Positions 11,001-16,411 of a stretch of DNA of 20,419 nt are shown piece by piece (within the stretch, counting starts at the first letter, position 1; each line of letters begins with the position of its first letter). The notes below the pieces were generated by a model. It was not told where the DNA came from, did no database searches, and saw nothing but the letters and a program-made list of their open reading frames with translations. A program made the position numbers and the translations under genes. The DNA is from Verrucomicrobiota bacterium (lineage in GTDB: Bacteria > Verrucomicrobiota > Verrucomicrobiia > Opitutales > Opitutaceae), in contig JAEYYL010000061.1 in NCBI GenBank assembly GCA_023430825.1, positions 1 through 20,419 of the forward strand, read 5' to 3'.

Positions 11001-11829
11001 CCGACGCCGCCACGCCCGCATCCGACGCCAAGAGCCAACGCTCGCCCTCGCGAAACACCGCGACGTTTCCGCCGAACAACGCGTTTTCTCCGTCCTCCGA
11101 TGTCGGCGCGATCCGCCGGCTTTGCCCGTCGATCGTCAACTCCACCAGCGCGCCGAACCCGTGCCCGATCCAGCGGTCGCCCACCCACGCGATCGCTTCC
11201 ACCGGCTCGCCATTGTTTCCCCCTTCGAAATGCGCCACACGCCGCCACTCCTTGCCGTCGGACGAAAGACACAGCTCGCTGACGTTGATCCCCCAGCCTT
11301 CCTCCATCACCGAGGTCTGCCGCAGCGCGAGCAGTTCCCGGCCATTCGACGCGAGCCGTGTGATGCCTCCTTCGCCGGGCGCCTTGAATTCGAACGGCGT
11401 CCAGGCTTTGCCATCCGGTGAAATCGCCGCGGTGTCACCCCAGCCCCCGATCACGAAGCCCATCGGCCCGTGCCCCACGCTCAACCACTCCCCGGGAAGT
11501 TCAATCGGCGCAGGTTGCGCCGGTTCGGACGCGCTCATCACCCAGAGCCGCTGGTCGGCCACCAGCACGATCGCGTTCGCGCCCGTCGCCGCCGCGATCT
11601 GTTCCGCGCGCAGTTTTCCCACCTGCCGAGGCAGATGGCCGTCTTGGAAAATCCATAGCGGCATCTCGCCGCTCCCATCGCTGACAAACTCCCACGCCAG
11701 CACGCGACCGGGTTCGAGTTCGATGCCGCCTTTGAACTCCCGCGCATACACCGTCTCCGCGCTCGCGGGCAACGCGACGGACAGCCCCAACAAGGCGATG
11801 CGCATCCAGTGGAAAAAAATTTGCGGCAT
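8068..11829 (-). CDS. Large secreted Sel1-repeat protein with propeller-like N-terminal region
   Basis: This protein of about 1253 residues has a signal peptide: a hydrophobic run IALLGLSVALPASA followed by Glu. The start at 11829 gives a 24-residue signal. The frame is open from ATG 11877, and ATG 11805 would also retain the hydrophobic core; no Shine-Dalgarno decides between them. After the signal, roughly the first 330 residues contain repeated blade-like segments (SPDGKAWTPF, SSDGKEWRRV, SDDLMDWKLL), suggesting a sialidase/BNR-like beta-propeller. From about residue 465 to the C-terminus come many Sel1/TPR-type helical repeats (for example AYERAAALGDARALHSIGLMHRYGRG, MQYNGNELPQDREAG, LGRALLKGDVGL). 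Sel1 repeats generally mediate protein contacts; the substrate or partner is unknown. It converges on thrS. No enzyme motif was recognised. Confidence 0.85.
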   Translation of the reverse strand: MPQIFFHWMRIALLGLSVALPASAETVYAREFKGGIELEPGRVLAWEFVSDGSGEMPLWIFQDGHLPRQVGKLRAEQIAAATGANAIVLVADQRLWVMSASEPAQPAPIELPGEWLSVGHGPMGFVIGGWGDTAAISPDGKAWTPFEFKAPGEGGITRLASNGRELLALRQTSVMEEGWGINVSELCLSSDGKEWRRVAHFEGGNNGEPVEAIAWVGDRWIGHGFGALVELTIDGQSRRIAPTSEDGENALFGGNVAVFREGERWLLASDAGVAASDDLMDWKLLPGAAGDGIKGGWLAGRDGAPRFVGATQRDWSKQRLLTLAQVLNPSSEKPAIADAAKSPAEMRGRDTVYDWAAIMDAASKRAASAPPRVLDEAITKKRGTKTNAWSKGSPWTAADMLAAFRKGASAKEVVEVMGLDYDGADLDKPGILAVLTSDEWPAAVAKSKSLFDPQGSLVEINLWGLVHPRSTLADALAREVIARRQQDVVPATKPVDSPELRRRLAAGEAEAAYQLYQLYFGMRDEADRTPVPADLPPADQLLAQATKDYAPAQWLLASQFEHNADKTKNDPLRVFELYWISANAGDATAAFKLAKLFAAPGNENGVARNYAEAEYWFIEAAVRAWPGQMDLPYQRPWLELANLYSAQSANDVLSSLMPTYEDATARWLRLMIDRGGAMADYAKLAIRYFDAESRGNPNAFNYAKRIATIPPELPVLSADEWRKIEAAAADRAVDLLRVADAYAGGRLVRQNDVKAVEFYHRAAEAGAGLPAYRALMHHYRNGYGVNKDMAQWLAWLRQAAADDIASLLELGDALHFVHEGVTPDYAAAMAAYERAAALGDARALHSIGLMHRYGRGGPKNEAKWREFMERAAAKGHTRAMADIAYSYVASEVPWEKKNHVEAAIWYRKAVDAGDRSSRFALAEALQNSKDAAGAQKWLLEIVAEEPRHVQALYKLAQMAHWDGRRDEAARWYRDVAALETIYDFMKEEAQRFVREYDEEEAAKPGSLPYFRKKAKTGTTDDMFDYAMRAAASDRAEAETWLAAAADQGHAPATVVYYEWLAQKDKPAAEKWIGFLAEKGNSQAVLIVGLLTAATDKPAGLALMRQAAEAGNADASFRIGMMQYNGNELPQDREAGLAAIARAADAGFPMAQFTLGRALLKGDVGLSADPARAVGYLERAMKQNYAAPVALQAAVLLGQVYESGQIAGVKTDLDAAVEAFKRATELDPRNTKLLEHYHELTRRMSMEMKMRGGR

Positions 11830-11955
11830 GCGGACAGCGGAGAAGGCGGAGGGCATCGCCCAGCGATCAGCCCGCATCCACGGACGCTGTCAAAACGCTT
11901 TCCAACGTTTACGCAATTAGGCGTAGCCGACGCCTGGACCCGTCGGCCCCGGCCG

Positions 11956-11990
11956 AAAAAAACCGGCGCCGTCCCACGGTCGCCGGTTGA
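11956..11990 (-). terminator. Rho-independent terminator after glnK1
   Basis: On the minus strand, a GC-rich stem (AACCGGCG at 11961-11968 with CGCCGGTT at 11981-11988, inner CCGT/ACGG pairs, one bulge) precedes a U run encoded by the A run at 11956-11962. It lies about 22 bp after the glnK1 stop. Confidence 0.8.
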
Positions 11991-12011
11991 AAAAATCGAG
12001 CCGGAGGGCGC

Positions 12012-12350
12012 TCAGATCGCGCTGTCGCCGCGCTCGGCCGTGCGGATGCGCACCGCGTCCTCGATCGGCACCACGAACACCTTGCCGTCGCCGATCTTGC
12101 CGGTCTTGGCCGTCTTCACGATCGTCTCGACCGCCTTCGGCGCGATCGCATCGGCGGTCACGATCTCGATCTTCACCTTCGGCAGAAAATCGACGGTGTA
12201 TTCGCTTCCGCGATAAATTTCCGTGTGCCCCTTCTGCCGGCCGAAGCCTTTGACCTCGGTCACAGTCATGCCTTCGACGCCGATGGCTGCCAGGGCCGCT
12301 TTCACTTCCTCGAGTTTGAAGGGTTTGATGATGGCGATAATCAGTTTCAT
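12012..12350 (-). CDS. glnK: PII nitrogen regulatory protein, stand-alone copy
   Basis: This 112-residue PII signal protein reports cellular nitrogen and energy state by binding 2-oxoglutarate and ATP/ADP. The T-loop includes Y51 (RGSEYTVDFLPK), the uridylylation site in enteric PII proteins. Nucleotide-binding residues in GFGRQKGH (36-42), K58, GKIGDGK (about 84-90) and RIRT are all present. It is about 86% identical to the glnK2 and glnK3 products by my count, with changes concentrated at positions 63-80 and 93-110. Unlike those two, it has no Amt gene directly upstream. The terminator of the amtB1-glnK2 unit separates it from that unit, so it likely has its own promoter between 12351 and 12453. 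No GG-N10-GC sigma-54 element was found there. Whether it is functionally GlnB or GlnK cannot be told from the sequence. Confidence 0.96.
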   Translation of the reverse strand: MKLIIAIIKPFKLEEVKAALAAIGVEGMTVTEVKGFGRQKGHTEIYRGSEYTVDFLPKVKIEIVTADAIAPKAVETIVKTAKTGKIGDGKVFVVPIEDAVRIRTAERGDSAI

Positions 12351-12453
12351 GGGAATCAGTGGTTGCCCGGCACTCGACGCGACCGCCGCGACAACGCTCC
12401 TACTGAGGCCGTTTCATTTGACCGTGCAAGCACGATGCTCGCGACGCGCTCAT

Positions 12454-12483
12454 AAAAAAGCCGGCTCGAAAACGAGCCGGCTT
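12454..12483 (-). terminator. Rho-independent terminator after glnK2
   Basis: A perfect 11-bp stem (12458-12468 with 12473-12483) with loop AAAA is followed on the minus strand by a U run encoded by A 12454-12459. It separates glnK2 from glnK1. Confidence 0.92.
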
Positions 12484-12513
12484 GGCCGGGGCGGAAGAAG
12501 GCGACGGACGCGC

Positions 12514-12852
12514 TCAGATCGCCGACTCGCCGCGCTCGTCGGTGCGGATGCGGATGACGTCCTCGATCGGGAGAACGAAGACCTTACCGTCGCCGATCTT
12601 GCCGGTCTTCGCCGAGCGAATGATCGCCTCGACGGCCTTGCCGACGAGGGCATCGCTCGTCGCGATCTCGAGTTTCACCTTCGGCAGGAAGTCGACGGTG
12701 TATTCGCTGCCGCGATAGATTTCGGTGTGGCCCTTCTGGCGGCCAAATCCCTTCACCTCGGTGACGGTCATGCCCTCGACGCTGATCTCCGCCAGCGCGG
12801 CTTTCACTTCCTCGAGTTTGAACGGCTTGATGATGGCAATGATGAGTTTCAT
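12514..12852 (-). CDS. glnK: PII nitrogen regulatory protein paired with amtB1
   Basis: This 112-residue PII protein lies directly downstream of amtB1 with an 18-bp gap, the classical amtB-glnK arrangement. By family knowledge it binds the cytoplasmic face of the channel and blocks ammonium entry when nitrogen is plentiful. Y51 and all ATP/2-oxoglutarate-binding motifs are intact. It differs from the glnK3 product at only about seven positions (for example S24 versus N24, L61 versus I61, D98 versus E98), although the DNA carries many silent changes. A strong terminator follows. Its T-loop is identical to those of the other two copies, so it could in principle bind either transporter and form mixed trimers; this is inference. 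Confidence 0.97.
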   Translation of the reverse strand: MKLIIAIIKPFKLEEVKAALAEISVEGMTVTEVKGFGRQKGHTEIYRGSEYTVDFLPKVKLEIATSDALVGKAVEAIIRSAKTGKIGDGKVFVLPIEDVIRIRTDERGESAI

Positions 12853-12870
12853 GGGGATGGGTTGGCAGGG

Positions 12871-14295
12871 TTAGGAGATATAGCCTTCTTCGCCGTGTTC
12901 GTTGATGTCCAAGCCCTGGCGCTCGACCTCGGCGGTCGGACGCAGGCCGACGATGGCCTTCACGACATAGGCGATGATCGCCGTCGCGATCACGCTCCAG
13001 ACGATCGTGAGCACGACCGCCTTGATCTGGTTCATCACCAGACCTTCCTTCAGGGGACCGACGACCGAGTTGACCTTCTCGTCGGCAAACACGCCGGTGA
13101 GAATCGCGCCCAGCGTGCCGCCCACGCCGTGCACGCCAAACGTGTCGAGCGCGTCGTCGTAACCGAGCATCTTTTTCATATAAGCGACCGCAAAGAACGG
13201 CACGATGCCGGCGAGGATGCCCATGATCACCGCGGAGCTCACGGTCACAAAACCGGCGGCCGGCGTGATCACGACGAGACCTGCGACGATGCCGGAGCAG
13301 AAACCGAGCACGCTCGGCTTGCCCCGCGTGATCCACTCGGCGACCGCCCAGATGAAACCGGCGGTGGCCGCCGCGAGCGTGGTCGTCGCAAACGCGTTGG
13401 CCGCGATCCCATCGGCGCCGAGCGCCGAGCCGGCGTTGAAACCATACCAGCCGACCCACAGCATCGCGGTGCCGATCATACACAGCACCATCGAATGCGG
13501 AGGCATCGCCTCCTTGCCGAAGCCCGCGCGCTTGCCGAGAATGATACAGAGCACGAGCGCGCTCCAGCCCGAGGTCATGTGCACCACGGTGCCGCCGGCG
13601 AAGTCGATCGCCTTGATGCCGGCGTTCGGATTCAGCGGGCCGCACATGAAGCCGGTGCCCGACCAGACCATGTGCGCGAAGGGGAAATACACCACGAACA
13701 TCCAGATCGCCACGAACACGAGCACCGCGAGAAACTTCATCCGCTCGGCAATCGCGCCAACGATCAGCGCGGGCGTGATGATCGCGAAGCTCAGCTGGAA
13801 CATCGCCCACATCGTGTCGCTGACCCAGTAATAGCCCGCGCCCGTGTTGCCCGGCTCCACGCCCTTCAGGAACGCGTTCGCCGTGTCACCGAGAAAGCTG
13901 CCTCCGCCCGAGAACGTCAGGCTGTAGCCGATCGCCCACCAGAGAATCGAGACGAGGCCCGCGATGCCCATGCATTGCGCGAGCACCGAGAGGACGTTTT
14001 TCTTGCGGACCAGGCCGCCGTAGAAGAGCGCGAGGCCGGGCAACGTCATGAAAATGACGAGCGCCGTGCTCACCATTTGCCACGCGTTGTGGCCGGGACC
14101 AGGTCCGGGGATTTTTGAAGCGACGTCCGGCGTGCGCTCGGTGTTGTTCACGTAGGCCTCGAGGTCGGCGATGCGTTGCTCGAGCGTCGGTTCGGGAGCC
14201 GGCGCGGCCGGCTCTTGGGCGAAGGCCGAGTGGCTGGCGAACCAGCACAACGCGGCTGCGATGACGGGGCGGGTAAGGTTAAGCAAACTTCTCAT
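12871..14295 (-). CDS. amtB: Ammonium transporter (Amt family, AmtB-like subfamily)
   Basis: This inner-membrane ammonium channel has 474 residues from the start at 14295. A signal peptide (residues 1-26, ending AFA before QEP) and a coiled-coil-like periplasmic stretch (TLEQRIADLEAYVNN, 37-51) precede the transmembrane core (about 72-450). The key pore residues are visible: D231 in DFAGGTVVHM, and the twin histidines H239 and H389 (TFGVHGVGG). The C-terminal tail GLDINEHGEEGYIS is the usual GlnK-contact region. ATG 14349 is an alternative start, but it would place the start inside the terminator region of glnK3 and hide the signal peptide; ATG 14319 is also possible. A weak sigma-54-like element (14312-14327) overlaps the region just upstream. 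glnK2 follows 18 bp downstream. The pore motifs resemble E. coli AmtB more than those of amtB2 do. Confidence 0.95.
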   Translation of the reverse strand: MRSLLNLTRPVIAAALCWFASHSAFAQEPAAPAPEPTLEQRIADLEAYVNNTERTPDVASKIPGPGPGHNAWQMVSTALVIFMTLPGLALFYGGLVRKKNVLSVLAQCMGIAGLVSILWWAIGYSLTFSGGGSFLGDTANAFLKGVEPGNTGAGYYWVSDTMWAMFQLSFAIITPALIVGAIAERMKFLAVLVFVAIWMFVVYFPFAHMVWSGTGFMCGPLNPNAGIKAIDFAGGTVVHMTSGWSALVLCIILGKRAGFGKEAMPPHSMVLCMIGTAMLWVGWYGFNAGSALGADGIAANAFATTTLAAATAGFIWAVAEWITRGKPSVLGFCSGIVAGLVVITPAAGFVTVSSAVIMGILAGIVPFFAVAYMKKMLGYDDALDTFGVHGVGGTLGAILTGVFADEKVNSVVGPLKEGLVMNQIKAVVLTIVWSVIATAIIAYVVKAIVGLRPTAEVERQGLDINEHGEEGYIS

Positions 14296-14311
14296 AAACG
14301 AACGCCCGTTT

Positions 14312-14327
14312 AGCAGCATTGATACCA
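14312..14327 (-). promoter_or_regulatory. Possible sigma-54 promoter upstream of amtB1 (weak)
   Basis: The minus strand reads TGGTATCAATGCTGCT. It has the invariant GG and GC with exactly 10 nt between them, but deviates from the consensus TGGCACG-N4-TTGCW at three or four positions. The predicted +1 (about 14301) would leave only about 6 nt before the chosen ATG at 14295, which weakens the call. Confidence 0.3.
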
Positions 14328-14357
14328 ACTCCCGGACGCGGCGCGTCATGGAACCAC

Positions 14358-14390
14358 AAAAAGGCCGGCTCCGGATAACCCGGAGCCGGC
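14358..14390 (-). terminator. Rho-independent terminator after glnK3
   Basis: A perfect 11-bp stem (14364-14374 with 14380-14390) with a 5-nt loop is followed on the minus strand by a U run encoded by A 14358-14362. It separates the amtB2-glnK3 unit from amtB1. Its core GCCGGCTC is shared with the glnK2 terminator. Confidence 0.9.
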
Positions 14391-14417
14391 GGAAGTTTTT
14401 CGAGTGCTAGGACGATC

Positions 14418-14756
14418 TCAGATCGCGGATTCGCCCCGCTCGTCGGTGCGGATGCGGATCACTTCCTCGATCGGGAGAACGAATACCTTGCCGTCGCCGA
14501 TCTTGCCGGTCTTCGCCGACTTCACGATCGCTTCGACGGCCTTGCCCACGAGGGCGTCCGTCGTGGCGACTTCGATCTTCACCTTCGGAAGGAAGTCCAC
14601 CGTGTATTCGCTGCCGCGGTAGATTTCCGTGTGACCCTTCTGCCGGCCGAAGCCTTTGACCTCGGTCACCGTCATACCTTCGACGTTGATCTCGGCCAGG
14701 GCGGCCTTCACTTCTTCGAGTTTGAACGGCTTGATGATGGCAATGATGAGTTTCAT
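14418..14756 (-). CDS. glnK: PII nitrogen regulatory protein paired with amtB2
   Basis: This 112-residue PII protein starts at the MKLIIAIIKP shared by all three copies. The frame is open 21 codons further upstream, but that extension is not PII-like. Y51 and the nucleotide and 2-oxoglutarate motifs are intact. It is about 94% identical to the glnK2 product. It lies 84 bp downstream of amtB2, and that gap holds a stable stem-loop without a U run. As a GlnK it should regulate ammonium influx through its partner channel. Transcription is probably from the sigma-54-like promoter upstream of amtB2. A strong terminator follows. Confidence 0.97.
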   Translation of the reverse strand: MKLIIAIIKPFKLEEVKAALAEINVEGMTVTEVKGFGRQKGHTEIYRGSEYTVDFLPKVKIEVATTDALVGKAVEAIVKSAKTGKIGDGKVFVLPIEEVIRIRTDERGESAI

Positions 14757-14796
14757 GCAGGATTGGATGTAAGGGTGAGAGGTTGTTAGCCCACCG

Positions 14797-14824
14797 GGCG
14801 GAGGGGCGCAAGCCCTCAACCGCC
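14797..14824 (-). other. Intercistronic stem-loop between amtB2 and glnK3
   Basis: On the transcript, GGCG, a 2-nt bulge, GAGGGC, a UUGC loop, GCCCCUC and CGCC fold into a GC-rich hairpin (arms 14797-14807 and 14812-14824, with one bulged base and a small internal loop). There is no U run, so it is not a standard terminator. It could stabilise or process the mRNA, giving different amounts of channel and PII. The amtB1-glnK2 junction has only 18 bp and no such element. Confidence 0.45.
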
Positions 14825-14840
14825 TCGGCGGACCGGAGCG

Positions 14841-16205
14841 TCACTTATGAGCCTCCGTGAAATCGGGATAAGCTTCGTTACCGTGTTCGCCGATATCGAG
14901 ACCTTGCGTCTCTTCTTCCGCCGACACCCGAATGCCCATCACTGCCTTGAGCACGATCGCGAACAGATAAGAGGCGACGAACGCCGTCACGATGATCGCC
15001 AGACAGCCGATCAATTGCGTGACGAAGCTATGGTCGGCATTGGTGGAAAAGATGCCGACTGCCACCGTGCCCCAGATACCGCACACGCCGTGCACCGAGA
15101 TAGCGCCCACCGGATCGTCGATCTTGATCCGGTCGAAAAACAGGATGGAGAAAAACACGATCACACCCGCGATCAGGCCGATGAGGATCGACGAGGCCAT
15201 GCCCACCGTATCCGCGCCGGCCGTGATGCCGACCAAACCGGCCAGGACGCCGTTCAGCCCCATCGAGAAATCCGGCTTCTTCAACACCACGAACGAGGTC
15301 AGGCTCGCCGCCAGCGCACCCGACGCCGCCGCGAGCGTCGTCGTCACGAACACATACGACACGCCGCGAGGATCCGCGCTCAGCACCGAGCCGCCGTTGA
15401 AACCATACCAGCCGAGCCAGAGCAGCATCACGCCAATCATCGCCAGCGGCATCGAGTGACCCAGAATCGGCCGGATCTTGCCGTCGACATACTTGCCCCG
15501 ACGTGGCCCGAGCACCATCACCGCCGCGAGCGCGGCGAAACCTCCGAAGCCGTGAACGAGCGAGGAACCCGCGAAATCATAAAAGCCCATGCCGTCGAGC
15601 CAGCCGCCGCCCCACTTCCACGAACCCGTCATCGGATAGATAAACGTGACCAACAGCACCGTATACACCAGGAACGTGCCGAACTTCACGCGCTCCGCCA
15701 CCGCCCCCGACACGATCGTCGCGGCCGTCGCGGCAAACATCGCTTGGAAGATGAAGTCCGTCCACCACGTGTAAGCCGCGTAGGTGTCCGTCATCAGGCT
15801 CACGTCGGCGTTATCGACCGCGAACCACTTCCCCAACGCGAAGTAGCCGTTGAAGTCCCCCGGATACATCGCGTTGAAACCATACAGCGCATAGGCGATG
15901 AGGCCGATGCACACCACCAGCAGGTTCTTGAAGAGAATATTCACCGTGTTCTTCGACTGCGTGAGCCCCGACTCCAGCGTCGCGAACCCCAGGTGCATCA
16001 GGAACACAAACATCGCCGAAATCAGAATCCAAAGATTGTTCACCGTGAAGGCGGTGAACGCGGGCGTTTCAGCGAACGCCTCGTAGCTGGCATACGCCGG
16101 CGCCTCGGCCGCCGCCTCCTGGCCGAAGGCGCTGGCGAAAGCGAGCGACGCAAAGATGCCTGCCATCTTTAGGCCGCTGAATAGTTGCTGGGACCGTAGC
16201 TTCAT
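14841..16205 (-). CDS. amt: Ammonium transporter (Amt family, second subfamily)
   Basis: This inner-membrane ammonium channel has 454 residues, with an N-terminal signal-peptide-like segment (about 1-28, GIFASLAFASAFG before QE) and 11 expected membrane helices from about residue 55. D210 and the twin histidines H218 (DFAGSSLVHGFGG) and H372 (ISVHGVCG) are present. The motifs DFAGSSLVH and LGPRRGKY, and the stretch FATLESGLTQSKN, place it in a different Amt branch from amtB1, similar in style to cyanobacterial Amt proteins. The C-terminal tail GLDIGEHGNEAYPDF keeps the GlnK-contact signature. It is the first gene of the amtB2-glnK3 unit. A sigma-54 promoter match ends about 70 bp upstream of its ATG, pointing to nitrogen-limited expression. 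No Shine-Dalgarno is clear. Confidence 0.96.
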   Translation of the reverse strand: MKLRSQQLFSGLKMAGIFASLAFASAFGQEAAAEAPAYASYEAFAETPAFTAFTVNNLWILISAMFVFLMHLGFATLESGLTQSKNTVNILFKNLLVVCIGLIAYALYGFNAMYPGDFNGYFALGKWFAVDNADVSLMTDTYAAYTWWTDFIFQAMFAATAATIVSGAVAERVKFGTFLVYTVLLVTFIYPMTGSWKWGGGWLDGMGFYDFAGSSLVHGFGGFAALAAVMVLGPRRGKYVDGKIRPILGHSMPLAMIGVMLLWLGWYGFNGGSVLSADPRGVSYVFVTTTLAAASGALAASLTSFVVLKKPDFSMGLNGVLAGLVGITAGADTVGMASSILIGLIAGVIVFFSILFFDRIKIDDPVGAISVHGVCGIWGTVAVGIFSTNADHSFVTQLIGCLAIIVTAFVASYLFAIVLKAVMGIRVSAEEETQGLDIGEHGNEAYPDFTEAHK

Positions 16206-16273
16206 AGTGTGAGGACGAGTGGTGGTTGGGTTGGGATGACGACGATCAACTCGATCGCGCCGTGCCGCCCATT

Positions 16274-16289
16274 AGCAGAGGGTATGCCA
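16274..16289 (-). promoter_or_regulatory. Sigma-54 (RpoN) type promoter for amtB2-glnK3
   Basis: The minus strand reads TGGCATACCCTCTGCT. Compared with TGGCACG-N4-TTGCW it has TGGCA, a pyrimidine at position 6, a 4-nt spacer, then C-TGC and T. GG and GC have the required 10-nt separation. Predicted transcription start is about 16263, giving a leader of about 58 nt. The position ahead of an amt gene fits the known nitrogen-control role of sigma-54. No NtrC-type upstream site was recognised. Confidence 0.65.
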
Positions 16290-16349
16290 ACAGGTTTTCT
16301 CCCACCGTCATCAAACGCCACGCGCGCCAACCACGCTCCAGCCATCGAC

Positions 16350-16380
16350 AAAAAAAGACGCGGCGAAATCACCGCGTCTT
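16350..16380 (-). terminator. Rho-independent terminator after aspS
   Basis: A 9-bp stem (16355-16363 with 16372-16380) with an 8-nt loop is followed on the minus strand by a U run encoded by A 16350-16356. It lies about 32 bp after the aspS stop and isolates the amt locus from aspS. Confidence 0.88.
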
Positions 16381-16411
16381 CAGAGTCACTGCTCGCGAGG
16401 GCTGCTGCGGC

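Noticed and set aside
12351..12453. Sigma-54 element upstream of glnK1
   Set aside because: No GG-N10-GC in the right orientation was found in this gap.
12223..14118. Long open frame antisense to glnK2 and amtB1
   Set aside because: Asp/His/Arg-rich translation opposite well-supported genes; no family features.
14296..14349. Start of amtB1 at ATG 14349
   Set aside because: It would place the start beside the glnK3 terminator and bury the signal peptide behind 18 extra residues; ATG 14295 is preferred, though not proven.
14369..14382. Another GC-N10-CC match upstream of amtB1
   Set aside because: It lies inside the glnK3 terminator stem and does not resemble the sigma-54 consensus beyond the two dinucleotides.
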